A stretch of 64,000 nucleotides of DNA from Algoriphagus aquaeductus (GCF_003253485.1 NZ_QKTX01000014.1:62001-126000), one strand, 5' to 3'. Shown: positions 38,662 to 47,985, numbered from the stretch's first letter. Made by a program: numbers and translations. The notes: generated by a model not told the origin, from the sequence alone.

Positions 38662-40086
38662 TCAGCGAAGGCGGAAGGCCGATTTTGGAGCCTCGCATAC
38701 CGGGCAACAGTAGGAGGACGGTAACTTCAGAAAGTCTGTTCCGGGAATGATTTTGGAATAAGGGTCGCCTTTGGAATCTTCGTACTGATACAGGCACTCA
38801 CTGCATTGGTAGATTCTATTTTCCATTTCGGGTTTTGCTCCATCTATTTCTTTTTCCGGCTTGTTTTTTTTCTGGTCCAGCTGCTCGTAATACAACACAC
38901 TGAGATCAATGAGTAAGATGGGGATGGCTTCCAGTACCACTGATTTGGCAAAGGTGTAATAATCTACCTGATTGGGATTGAAGTCTTTGGAATAAAGGAG
39001 ATTGAAGGTGTCGGGTTCGGAAAGATTGTTTTTGGGAAGTTTTTCGATGACAATCGAAGTAAATGGAATCATATGCCGGGTTTTGACAGAAAAAGAAAGT
39101 CCATAGGTGCTGATGTCCAGTTTGTCCAATGCCCTCACGAGGTAATTTTTGATCCGAAGGGCTTCTTCATCCAATACCGGGAGATGCCAATTGAGTTCGA
39201 GGGAACTATGCCGGATGTTGATTCCCCAACGACCGAGGAGCTTCTCCCAGCTGATCCTGTCCTTTTCCTCAATTCCTCTGACGATGAAAGATTTCCATGG
39301 GGTAAGGGTGAGTTTGCCGATATTGGTTTTCAGGCAGTGTTCGCATAGAGCTTCCAAAAAATTGACCGTAAACTGATTGTTTCTCCAATACAAGCCTAGC
39401 CAATATTTTCCTCCGGAGATTCGGTTTAGTCCTTCATAATAAGGCGTGATTGTTTCAGGAAAGTGAAGTTCCTGAGGAATAGGCTGAGTAGCCAGTCCAA
39501 GGGAATCAATCGCTTCCTGAATAATCTTAGCGTAGTTTTTTTGACCGGATTTTGGGTCAAGTTCTTCGATTTTTTTGGCTAAAGCTGCCAAATCAAAGCC
39601 AAAGAAAAGATGAGGTGCGCACCAAGGTTTTGACTCCAGCTCTGAAAAGCGCAAGTATAGATACCAGTAGTTTTCTTTGGTTGAGGCTACAAAATTCAGG
39701 TTACCGGTGAAAAGCGGAACCATGTTCTGGACGGGATCTGTCAGATTGATTTTCAGCCTGGGTTGGTAATCAAACGTGTCCAAAATGTAATGATAACTAT
39801 CCGAAGCGAGCCATTGTGTAGTTGGCATCACATCCAGGGCGGTGTAAGAACTGACAATGTTTTGATGGGTGTCCTGCTCAAACTCATAAGGGAAACCCAT
39901 ATTATCCAACCGCTGAATGGGGTTTTCGCTGTTGGTGCGGAGTGAAGGGAAGAGAATGTCCTGCCTCGAACCGAGATGAATATAGGAATTGCCCAAGGCT
40001 TTGGCTGTCTGAATGACTTTAAGGAAATCTCCCGGAGAAATAATTCCACCTTTGACAAAAACCCGGACAAGTTCTGATTTCTTCAT
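38662..40086 (-). CDS. Degenerate nitrite/sulfite-reductase fold fused to a C-terminal rubredoxin
   Basis: A 474-residue protein. The first part (VKGGIISPGDFLKVIQTAKAL, YIHLGSRQDILFP) and a later half (GKLTLTPWKSFIVRGI) resemble the paired ferredoxin-like domains of siroheme nitrite/sulfite reductases. The C-x5-C and C-x3-C ligands of the siroheme-[4Fe-4S] centre are absent, so it should not reduce nitrite itself. The last 50 residues are a rubredoxin with CSEC and CPVC iron ligands. It starts 23 bp after the nasA fusion in the same direction and ends a three-gene unit. I infer an electron carrier or assembly partner for NasA or NirB. Confidence 0.75.
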   Translation of the reverse strand: MKKSELVRVFVKGGIISPGDFLKVIQTAKALGNSYIHLGSRQDILFPSLRTNSENPIQRLDNMGFPYEFEQDTHQNIVSSYTALDVMPTTQWLASDSYHYILDTFDYQPRLKINLTDPVQNMVPLFTGNLNFVASTKENYWYLYLRFSELESKPWCAPHLFFGFDLAALAKKIEELDPKSGQKNYAKIIQEAIDSLGLATQPIPQELHFPETITPYYEGLNRISGGKYWLGLYWRNNQFTVNFLEALCEHCLKTNIGKLTLTPWKSFIVRGIEEKDRISWEKLLGRWGINIRHSSLELNWHLPVLDEEALRIKNYLVRALDKLDISTYGLSFSVKTRHMIPFTSIVIEKLPKNNLSEPDTFNLLYSKDFNPNQVDYYTFAKSVVLEAIPILLIDLSVLYYEQLDQKKNKPEKEIDGAKPEMENRIYQCSECLYQYEDSKGDPYSKIIPGTDFLKLPSSYCCPVCEAPKSAFRLR

Positions 40087-40109
40087 GTGCAGCGTACTAA
40101 AACGGAAAG

Positions 40110-43100
40110 TTAGCAGGTTTGGGGAAAGGATGGTAGGGATTGGGATTGGAGTTCCAAAAGTTGCTTTACCTCAGGCTTGCAACTCCCGCACCCAAGTCCT
40201 GCTCCGCTTTCTTTGCATAGTTGCCTAAACTCCCGTGTCCCGGCTTCGATTAGCTCCAGGATATTTCCTGCTCCAACATTAGCGCAGCTACAGACCAACT
40301 TGCCTTTTGGGGCGGGCTTGGAAGAAGACCCCCGAAGCAATTCATTCCGTTTTTCGGAGAGTTCGGTGCGTTCTTCGATCAGGCGTTTAAATTCGGCAAA
40401 TTCAGACTTGTCGCCCAATAGGATGGCTCCAACCAATCGGTCTTGATGGATGATGCATTTTTTGTAATATGCCTTGGACTTGTCGATTAGGAGTATTTCC
40501 TCATAATCCTTGGAGTTGGCGGGGATTTCCGGAATGCCCATGGAACATAGGTCCATGTCTTGAAACTTCAGAATGTTCATCGGGATGGTTCCGGTGTAGA
40601 AAGAAAGCTCATCGCCGTTGAGGAAGCGGGCTGCCACATCTGCCTGCTGCTCTGCCGCCGCAGTGATGCCATTAAGCTTTTGCTCAAACTGGGCGATTTC
40701 ACCCATGGCAAGGATATCCGGGTCTGAAGTCTGTAGGTAGGCGTTGACTTTGACTCCCATCCCGCATTCCAATCCGGCATCTTTGGCCAGTTCCATGTTG
40801 GGTCGGGTGCCTATGGCATAGACAACTGCCTCACAGGAGAGGGAGAGTCCACTTTTTAAGAATACTTGTAAGCGCTCCTCTTGGCTAGGCTTTATCTGGT
40901 GAACCTGATTGTCTAAGTATAGAGTGATGCCCATTTCTTCTATTTTTCCAGCCAATAGGGAGCTGGAGACTGGGTCCAACTGCCGCTCCATCAGTCGGGA
41001 GGCCAATTGCACCAAAGAAACCCGGATTTTGAGTTCGCGAAGAGAGGCGGCAAGCTCTAGTCCCAATAGACCTCCTCCGATGATGAGCACATGGCCGCGC
41101 CCCTGAAGATGCTGCATCAGTCCGTCAGCATGTTGCTTATTGCGCAGGGTGAAAATACCGGGAAGGTGAACAGGTGCGTCAGGCGGCACGAAGGCCCTGC
41201 TTCCTGTGGCCAAAATCAGCAGGTCATAGGAATGAATCTGGCCAAGCTCATCTTCTACTGTTTTTTGGGAACGGTTGATTTTCTGAATCCCGTTGGATTT
41301 GTATAGGTGAATGTTGGTCTTGGCCAGTTCCTCTTTAGAAAATTTTTGAAGCTCGTCCCAGCTTTTGTGCCGGCTGACATAGTCAGGTAAGAGGACCCGG
41401 TTGTAAAATGGGTGCGGCTCTTTGGAAAACACGTGGATTTCATCGTTGGAATTAAGTTCACGATAGGTTTGGATAAAGCGATAAGCTGCGGCCCCTGCAC
41501 CGACGATGATTATTTTCTGAAGAGGCTTGGAGAAGGGTTGGACTTCGACCGCACTGAATTTGAAGTCAGGCTGGAAAGAGTTCGGATCGGTCGAGTTTCC
41601 TGTCAGCCTATTCGTCTTTGCGAAGGAATTGCCCAAGATTTTTCCCCAGTGCATGGGAAGAAAAACAACTCCTTGGCGAATGTCAAGACTCAATTTAGCC
41701 CTGCTTTTTATTTCTCCCCTGCGACCCTTGACCCAGACCACATCCCCTTCCTTGATCCCCCTGGAAGAAGCATCCTCAGGATGAATCTCCAAAAAAGGAA
41801 GAGGAATATGTTGCTGAAGTTTCTGGACCAAGCCAGTCCGTGTCATCGTATGCCACTGGTCCCTGATTCTTCCCGTGGTTAAGATTAAGGGGAAATCCGG
41901 TGAACGTTCCTCGTGTTCTTTTTGGGGGACGAAAGTGATCATTCGGGCTTTTCCGTCAGGGTGGGCAAATTTCTTATTCAGAAATAGACCTTTTGCCTCA
42001 ACGGGGTTTGATTTGGGATATGGCCATCTTATGCCCCGGTTTTTTTTCAGAATGGAGTAATTCAATCCTGAAATGTCAATGCGGGTTCCCTCCGTGAGAG
42101 CAGCGTGTTCCAAAAAAACCTCTTCCGGATGCGTGCATTCCAGGGATCGAAAGCCCATTTTCAAAGCAAATTTCTGAAGGATTTCCAAGTCAGGAAGCGC
42201 TTCACCGGGAGGTTTGGCAAATGCACTGAGGTGTGATATTCTCCTTTCGGAATTGGTCATCGTTCCTTCTTTTTCTCCCCACCCAGCAGCCGGTAGTACC
42301 ACGTCGGCATAGGAAATTGCCTCGTTTTTGACAGAAATGTCCTGGACAACCAAAAAGCGGGCCTTCTGTAGTGCTCGTTCGGTCAGGCCCGAGTCAGGCA
42401 AACTGACCATGGGATTAGTGCAGATGATCCAGAGCGCTTTCAGTTTTCCGCTATTCAGAGATTCGATCATTTGAGTGGCCGTGAGTCCTGGGGCTCCGTT
42501 GATTTTTTCCACACCCCAGAACCTGGCCACCTCCTCTCTGGCAGAAGGATCGCTCAGTTTGCGATGGGCAGCAAGTAGGGTGGACAGGCCTCCGACTTCC
42601 CTTCCTCCCATCGCATTGGGCTGGCCGGTGAGGGAAAATGGTCCACTTCCTTCCTTTCCGATTTGACCTGTGAGCAGATGAAGATTGAGCAATTGAAGGT
42701 TTTTATGCACTCCCTGTGGACTTTGATTCAGTCCCATCGACCATAGGCTCATGAAATTTTTACTTTTTCCAATCCAATGTGCCACTTGAATGAGCGTCTC
42801 CAGATCGGATCCGCATTCGGCCGACGCTTGGGTAAGGTTGATTCCGGAAAGGGTGTTTTTAAAGGTCTCAAATCCTTCTACATGGTGCTGAAGAAAGGTC
42901 GAATCCGAGTAGTTTAAATCAATTAATAGTTTTCCCAAAACTTGGAAGAGCAAGGCATCAGTTCCGGGTATAATGGAAATGTGAAGATCTGCCAGCGAAG
43001 CGGTTTGTGTCCTGCGGGGATCGATCACGATGATCTTGGTTTCCGGATGGCGTTCCTTGAGGGCTTCTACCCGTCTCCAAAGAATTGGGTGGCACCAGGC

Positions 43101-43628
43101 CGGATTGGCTCCTGCCACCAAGAGCGTGTCTGCTTGATCCAGATCTTCGTACGTAGGTGGAACAAGGTCTTCTCCGAGAGCCAAGGTGTAGGCAGTTACC
43201 GCTGAACTCATGCATAAGCGGGAATTGGTGTCGAGGTTGTTGGTTCCTATAAATCCCTTTACAAGCTTATTGATATAATAATATTCTTCCGTAAGACACT
43301 GTCCTGAGACATAAAATCCCACGGAATCTGGGCCAAATCGCCGGATCAAGGCAGCAAATGTTGCTGTGGTACGTTCGATGGCCGTATCCCAGCTGACCCG
43401 TCGCAGCTCATGGCCTTTGCTTATTCGCATTTGGGGGAAAAACAGTCGTTCGCTCTGGTTTTCCAGGACATAGTTCAGATTTCTTCCCTTTGAACAAAGC
43501 TGTCCCTGGTTGACCGGATGGTCGGGAGTGCCTTGAAGTCGGATTTTGCCGTCTTTCTCTTTTGAAATGGTGATTCCGCAACCGACTCCACAATACGAGC
43601 AGGTGGTGGCATATGAAGTCTTGCTCAT
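40110..43628 (-). CDS. nasA: Assimilatory nitrate reductase fused to FAD/NAD(P)H reductase and Bfd domains
   Basis: A 1172-residue three-part protein. Residues 1 to about 685 are a molybdo-bis-MGD nitrate reductase with [4Fe-4S] ligands C10-x2-C13-x3-C17-x27-C45 and the molybdenum cysteine in NSRLCMSSAV. Residues about 695-1080 are a NasB-like FAD reductase (IIIVGAGAAAYRF, VLIIGGGLLGLELA). The end is a Bfd-like [2Fe-2S] domain (VCSCANVGAG, GLGCGSCKPE). One chain can therefore take electrons from NAD(P)H to nitrate in the cytoplasm. It lies 19 bp after narK. The C-terminal half is clearly homologous to the N-terminal half of the neighbouring NirB. Confidence 0.9.
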   Translation of the reverse strand: MSKTSYATTCSYCGVGCGITISKEKDGKIRLQGTPDHPVNQGQLCSKGRNLNYVLENQSERLFFPQMRISKGHELRRVSWDTAIERTTATFAALIRRFGPDSVGFYVSGQCLTEEYYYINKLVKGFIGTNNLDTNSRLCMSSAVTAYTLALGEDLVPPTYEDLDQADTLLVAGANPAWCHPILWRRVEALKERHPETKIIVIDPRRTQTASLADLHISIIPGTDALLFQVLGKLLIDLNYSDSTFLQHHVEGFETFKNTLSGINLTQASAECGSDLETLIQVAHWIGKSKNFMSLWSMGLNQSPQGVHKNLQLLNLHLLTGQIGKEGSGPFSLTGQPNAMGGREVGGLSTLLAAHRKLSDPSAREEVARFWGVEKINGAPGLTATQMIESLNSGKLKALWIICTNPMVSLPDSGLTERALQKARFLVVQDISVKNEAISYADVVLPAAGWGEKEGTMTNSERRISHLSAFAKPPGEALPDLEILQKFALKMGFRSLECTHPEEVFLEHAALTEGTRIDISGLNYSILKKNRGIRWPYPKSNPVEAKGLFLNKKFAHPDGKARMITFVPQKEHEERSPDFPLILTTGRIRDQWHTMTRTGLVQKLQQHIPLPFLEIHPEDASSRGIKEGDVVWVKGRRGEIKSRAKLSLDIRQGVVFLPMHWGKILGNSFAKTNRLTGNSTDPNSFQPDFKFSAVEVQPFSKPLQKIIIVGAGAAAYRFIQTYRELNSNDEIHVFSKEPHPFYNRVLLPDYVSRHKSWDELQKFSKEELAKTNIHLYKSNGIQKINRSQKTVEDELGQIHSYDLLILATGSRAFVPPDAPVHLPGIFTLRNKQHADGLMQHLQGRGHVLIIGGGLLGLELAASLRELKIRVSLVQLASRLMERQLDPVSSSLLAGKIEEMGITLYLDNQVHQIKPSQEERLQVFLKSGLSLSCEAVVYAIGTRPNMELAKDAGLECGMGVKVNAYLQTSDPDILAMGEIAQFEQKLNGITAAAEQQADVAARFLNGDELSFYTGTIPMNILKFQDMDLCSMGIPEIPANSKDYEEILLIDKSKAYYKKCIIHQDRLVGAILLGDKSEFAEFKRLIEERTELSEKRNELLRGSSSKPAPKGKLVCSCANVGAGNILELIEAGTREFRQLCKESGAGLGCGSCKPEVKQLLELQSQSLPSFPQTC

Positions 43629-43647
43629 ACCCGAATAGGTTGATAGG

Positions 43648-44967
43648 TTAGTTTGGAGTGGTTAGCGTGGCCAACTGAAGTTCTTCCAAGGCTGTTTTTT
43701 CCTCCTGAGGGCTGAAGCGAACAGCCAAGGAAAGCACGCTGACACCAATTACAGCTAGGCCAAGTATCCAAAAGGCATTGGAATAGCTAAGCGAATCCAT
43801 CCGGAAAAGTAAGCCTGCCATGACAGCCCCGGCATTGCCCCCCGCTCCAACGATGCCGGATACCAGCCCTGTGTTTTTTCGGTTGATAAAAGGGACGACA
43901 GCAAACGTGCAACCCTCGGCCATTTGTACAAAGACACTGAATAGAATCAACAAGGGTATGGCAAAAAGCAAAGCTGAGGCTTGGGAAAACCAGACTAAGA
44001 AAATACCCTCCAAAAGAAGGACTCCGCCCAATACCAGGACTCTTCCTTTCAGTCCCATTTTTCCTCCTGCCCGATCACCAAGTAGTCCTCCCAGAGAGCG
44101 GGCAAATAGGTTCATCAATCCAAAAAGTCCGGCAATCAGTCCGGCTGTGGCCAAATCCAATTGGAAATAATCATGAAAGTAGATGGCTGCGACATTGTTG
44201 ACTGTCAGCTCCATGCCGAAGCAGGCACCATAAATGACAAAAAGCACCCAAACGCGGTGGTCTCCGACCACTTTTTTTAGAGATTTTTGGGTGTTTTTTT
44301 CTGATTTTTTAACACGACGGAATTCTTTGAAATTTCCCTCTGGTAGGTCTGTGGTCCATCTGTAGTACGCGATTCCGGCAAAAACCATCGCAACACCCGG
44401 TACAGCCATGGCCCATCTCCATGCGCTGGATTCCACAAATCCCAGTCCTACCAATCCTGCAAAAATCAATGGCATTACGATTTGGGTGAATCCTCCTCCA
44501 AGATTGCCCCAGCCGGCTGTGGTCGCGTTTGCAGTCCCGACTACATTGGGAGCAAACATCAGTGTCGTATGGTATTGGGTGATGACAAAACTGGCTCCAA
44601 TGGCTCCGATCGCCAATCGATAGATTAAAAACGTCTCGTAGGAATGGCTCAACCCAATCAGAAAAAGGGGGATAGAGCCGATGATGAGTAAGTAAGTATA
44701 CGTAATACGAGGACCTATTCGATCGAGGATCCAGCCAATCGCCAATCTGGCAAAAATTGTAACAGAAACTGAAGCAATCATTAGGTTCCCAATTTGGGTT
44801 TTGCTCAATCCCAACTCATCCCGAATGATGGGCATGAGCGGTGCAATTCCAAACCAGCCAAAGAAACAGAGAAAAAATGCGATCCATGATAGATGAAATG
44901 CTCTCATGGACGCAGTACTGAAATTGAAGAGCTCAATTCTGGAAGCTTTGGTCGTAATCGTAGTCAT
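43648..44967 (-). CDS. narK: Nitrate transporter of the NNP family, assimilatory
   Basis: A 439-residue porter with 12 helices. The NNP signature is visible in GAIGASFVITQYHTTLMF and NATTAGWGNLGGGFTQ. The binding arginines are in TIFARLAIGW and MNLFARSLGG. It is closer in motif text to NrtP/NRT2-like importers than to the two porters of the other operon. It is the first gene of narK-nasA-rubredoxin and provides nitrate for assimilation. The promoter region carries two copies of the spaced GTAAA repeat. Confidence 0.9.
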   Translation of the reverse strand: MTTITTKASRIELFNFSTASMRAFHLSWIAFFLCFFGWFGIAPLMPIIRDELGLSKTQIGNLMIASVSVTIFARLAIGWILDRIGPRITYTYLLIIGSIPLFLIGLSHSYETFLIYRLAIGAIGASFVITQYHTTLMFAPNVVGTANATTAGWGNLGGGFTQIVMPLIFAGLVGLGFVESSAWRWAMAVPGVAMVFAGIAYYRWTTDLPEGNFKEFRRVKKSEKNTQKSLKKVVGDHRVWVLFVIYGACFGMELTVNNVAAIYFHDYFQLDLATAGLIAGLFGLMNLFARSLGGLLGDRAGGKMGLKGRVLVLGGVLLLEGIFLVWFSQASALLFAIPLLILFSVFVQMAEGCTFAVVPFINRKNTGLVSGIVGAGGNAGAVMAGLLFRMDSLSYSNAFWILGLAVIGVSVLSLAVRFSPQEEKTALEELQLATLTTPN

Positions 44968-45007
44968 GGCGAATAGGTTTGAGATGAAAGAAAATATTCT
45001 GGTGATC

Positions 45008-45085
45008 TAAAAGTATGATAAAAATTAAAAACAAGTAAAAATACGTAAATAAATTTTTCAATAAATTAAGTAAATACGTAAAAAC
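45008..45085 (-). promoter_or_regulatory. narK (assimilatory) promoter with two helical-turn repeats
   Basis: On the minus strand TTG (45032-45034), 16 bp, TACTTTTA (45008-45015), one mismatch from TAnnTTTG. AAGTAAAAAT/ACGTAAATAA lies at 45033-45052 and a second related element AAGTAAATACGTAAAAAC at 45068-45085. The first aligns with the nirB element at nearly every base over about 20 bp. Confidence 0.5.
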
Positions 45086-45219
45086 AGATTCCTGGTCAGG
45101 ATGAAATACTAGTTCACAGGAAGGATTGGTGGGATTGGAGGTGTGCTTTGCAAGAAAAAATGGAAGGCAGGGAGAAAAGAAGACCTGAGCCATAGGTTGG
45201 GATGCTGCTAAAAAAGGTC

Positions 45220-45256
45220 AATCAAAAAGCGACTCCCAAGGAAGTCGCTTTTTGAT
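45220..45256. terminator. Terminator of the copper receptor operon
   Basis: ATCAAAAAGCGACT and AGTCGCTTTTTGAT form a perfect 14-bp stem with a loop of about 8 bases, 12 bp after the receptor stop codon. The inner CTTTTTGATT supplies the T tract on either strand. Confidence 0.85.
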
Positions 45257-45267
45257 TCGTAGAGGAC

Positions 45268-47532
45268 TCAAGGAAACTTAAAGTTCACCATCACGAAGTA
45301 GTTTCTCCCCGGTGCGTACATGGGCGTTCTATTGGTTCCAATAGGTCGAGAAAGGTGCTCGTAGTAGGTTTCTCCGAGCAGGTTTTGTACCCCGCCCTTG
45401 ATCAGGAGCATTTTTCCAATCGGATAGCTGGCATCCAAGTCAAGCAGGGTAAATCCGGGAGTTTGTCCTTCTCCAAATGCCTCCGAGACTCGCTCCTGAG
45501 CTAATACATGTCTTAGATTGATGCCGCTTTGAAGCTTTCCCTGCAGGAAATGACCTCTCATGCCATAGCGTAGATCCAAAGGAGCAATCTCAGGAAGTGG
45601 CGCATCCAGGATTAGATCTTTGCCATAGGTGTAGGCCACGCCTAAGGTTTGGCTGAGATGAGCGCTGAGTTGTTGTTTGAAATTAAGTTCAAAACCTGTT
45701 TTTACGGCTTCATCTACATTTACATATTGTCTCACTCCCGGACTGGTAGCCAACCTGGGCTTGAGGTCTGTTTTCACTGAGGAAATGTAGTCTGTCATGT
45801 AAGAACCGAAAAGTGTGAGTTCGAGGGAGATTTTCTCACGACTGTATCCAAGCACCAGATCCAGTTCATTGTTGGTTTCAGGTTTGATCTGAGGGTCGCC
45901 GACAAGCTCCCAAGGATCGAGTCCCACAGCCAGAGAATTGATGTATCGCCCCAAAAGGCTTCCGCTTCTTCGGACCCTCGCTGCCCAGATCCCCAGGCTA
46001 AATGCCTTTCCCAAATCCCGCTGTGCGCCGATGCTGAATCCCGGATTGAGTTGGGTGTTTTCCACTTGATTATGCAATTGTGCAAACTCTTCTGCAGGAT
46101 TGTTGGCTACAGCCTGATTCACTTCCAATCGGCCGGATGCACTGATGACAGTTCCACCTAGGGGCAGAAGGTAGTTGGCAAAAAGTCCGGTTTTTCGAAT
46201 CTGTGAGTCTTGCCATAGGTTGTCATAAAAGATTTTGCCTTTCATGGGGCCCATGGTGATTTCACGGGTTCGGGTGCCGTCGGCGGCTTCTTCTTTGAAG
46301 TCTATTCCGGCAAATAGTTTTCCCTGATCAAATTTCCATTCCCCTTCACTTCTGAAACCCCAATTTTGGGTAATGGCGGGCGTGGCTGCATCCATCATCC
46401 GAGGCTCGCGGAGCAGGTTGTCCATCAGGTGATCCACTCGGGTGAAATAGATAGCATTGGTCCATTGACTCAAGGTCCTTCCGGTAAAAGAGCGGGTGTG
46501 CTTCACACTTGCCATCCAAGTGTCATCGGTGCGAAGGTCCATTCCCAAAGATGGAAAATCCACGTCTCGGGCAAAGTTGTGATTGACCGAAACTTGGAAT
46601 AGGTCTTTTTTGCTCGCTTGGAGGTCTGCATACAATCCGAGAGTTCCCCGCTTGAAATTGCCGGGTACGGGATTTCCATCTCCATCCAAGTAATCGCTTC
46701 CCAAGGAGTAGCTTCCCAGGACTCCGATGTCGTAGTTGGCCCCCTGAAACCCAACTCTTGCGTCATTTCTCCAGACATCCCCGTTTGACTCAAAAAGGGA
46801 GGATAGTCGTCCGTAAACACCTGACGTGGAGGTGAAATCGGGGGCCTCCTGAATGTAATTGATGGTGCCTCCCAATCCTATTCCGTACCGAAGGGCATGA
46901 GGGCCTTTGAGGATCTCCACTTCCCGGATTCGGTTGAGAGCGACTTGGGAGGTTGGAGGATCCATTCGGTTGGGACAAGCGGCATTGGCAGATTGGAGAC
47001 CGTTGACCACGATGTTGAGTTGATCGTATTTGAATCCCCGCATGACCGGATCAAAGCCAAAGCTGCTGCTTTTTCGGATTCCTGAAACAGCCGGATCCAG
47101 GCCAAGGATCGCTCCTGCGTCATGGTGAAGTCGTTCCTGATCCGAGATGAGGATTTTCTTGTCTTTCTCCTCACTCATTTTCAACGCAATGACCGAGACA
47201 GGCTGAAGGCCATGAAGCTGTTCTCCACAGGAGATGGAGCCGTTTTTAATGGCATGGGATACTTCCAGAGGGTCGAGTGTCCAGCTGCCATAGCTGAGGT
47301 GGCTCAGGTAGAGCCAGGTTTCCTTGTCGGTCAGCAAATGAATGACGCCGCTTCCATCCGAGATTCCTTTTTGGAATCCATAACGGTATGTGACACCTGG
47401 AATCCCCTCAAGGGTGGCAAGATCGAGAATGCGTAGGGATTGTTTTTCCTGAGCAAAAGCAGGATAAAGGATATGGAGTGCCAGGGCAAGGGCAAAAATC
47501 ATCCTTGCAGCTGGCGAAATGAGCTTTTTCAT
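45268..47532 (-). CDS. TonB-dependent copper receptor, OprC/NosA-like
   Basis: A 754-residue outer-membrane receptor with a signal peptide (cleavage near PAFAQ), a short beta domain, a plug and a barrel ending in NFKFP. The plug carries C186-P-N-R-M190 followed by DPPTS, and the barrel has H368-L-M370. These match the CxxxM and HxM copper ligands of Pseudomonas OprC, and the spacing M190-H368 (178) is almost that of OprC M147-H323 (176). I infer copper import, which would feed copper enzymes of denitrification such as NosZ or NirK; none is in the window. It is the last gene of a unit starting at ric. Confidence 0.82.
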   Translation of the reverse strand: MKKLISPAARMIFALALALHILYPAFAQEKQSLRILDLATLEGIPGVTYRYGFQKGISDGSGVIHLLTDKETWLYLSHLSYGSWTLDPLEVSHAIKNGSISCGEQLHGLQPVSVIALKMSEEKDKKILISDQERLHHDAGAILGLDPAVSGIRKSSSFGFDPVMRGFKYDQLNIVVNGLQSANAACPNRMDPPTSQVALNRIREVEILKGPHALRYGIGLGGTINYIQEAPDFTSTSGVYGRLSSLFESNGDVWRNDARVGFQGANYDIGVLGSYSLGSDYLDGDGNPVPGNFKRGTLGLYADLQASKKDLFQVSVNHNFARDVDFPSLGMDLRTDDTWMASVKHTRSFTGRTLSQWTNAIYFTRVDHLMDNLLREPRMMDAATPAITQNWGFRSEGEWKFDQGKLFAGIDFKEEAADGTRTREITMGPMKGKIFYDNLWQDSQIRKTGLFANYLLPLGGTVISASGRLEVNQAVANNPAEEFAQLHNQVENTQLNPGFSIGAQRDLGKAFSLGIWAARVRRSGSLLGRYINSLAVGLDPWELVGDPQIKPETNNELDLVLGYSREKISLELTLFGSYMTDYISSVKTDLKPRLATSPGVRQYVNVDEAVKTGFELNFKQQLSAHLSQTLGVAYTYGKDLILDAPLPEIAPLDLRYGMRGHFLQGKLQSGINLRHVLAQERVSEAFGEGQTPGFTLLDLDASYPIGKMLLIKGGVQNLLGETYYEHLSRPIGTNRTPMYAPGRNYFVMVNFKFP

Positions 47533-47607
47533 GGGGTTTGAGTTTGGTAATCAAAAAGGGACAGCTGTCCTGAATCGAGCGGTTGCCGATTCTTTTCTGA
47601 AGAAAAA

Positions 47608-47985
47608 TCAGCCTTGAGGCGGGTGGAAAAAGTCTTTTCCTAAATCCTTGGTATGGCGAATTTGATACTTGGGTGTATTCTCGGTTGAAAAACTCAGATT
47701 GCGATTCAGATTGGTTTTTTGACTTATACTTTGTGCTACAAAAGTCAAATTCAGTTCCTCAAGGGTGATTTCTGCCTGACTTTCATTTTGGTCCTTGGCA
47801 TGGGATAGTCTTTTGGAAAGCTCACACTTGCCATCACATTCGAGTTTGGGTTTGTCCTTATTGATACAATAGATCGCCGTGATCTGCTCCCGATCCAGGT
47901 AAAAATGAACCTGAATAAACGTATAGCCCATGCCATTGAGAAGGATGAGCAGAATTAGGGCAATATGTAGGCAAGTTTTAAGCAC
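47608..47985 (-). CDS. Small exported protein with C-x8-C-x3-C motif, linked to copper uptake
   Basis: A 125-residue protein with an N-terminal hydrophobic helix (LHIALILLILLNGMGYTFI) and then the motif C-x8-C-x3-C (INKDKPKLECDGKC). A charged, low-complexity C-terminus follows. Its ATG overlaps the stop codon of the membrane protein upstream by 8 bp and it ends 75 bp before the copper receptor. Similar short proteins with the pattern CxNKxxPxLxCxGxC are familiar to me next to metal receptor genes in Bacteroidota. The cysteines suggest metal (copper) binding in the periplasm. Function is not established. Confidence 0.7.
   Translation of the reverse strand: MLKTCLHIALILLILLNGMGYTFIQVHFYLDREQITAIYCINKDKPKLECDGKCELSKRLSHAKDQNESQAEITLEELNLTFVAQSISQKTNLNRNLSFSTENTPKYQIRHTKDLGKDFFHPPQG

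Noticed and set aside
38662..40086. Functional ferredoxin-nitrite or sulfite reductase
   Set aside because: Both cysteine pairs needed for the siroheme-[4Fe-4S] centre are absent.
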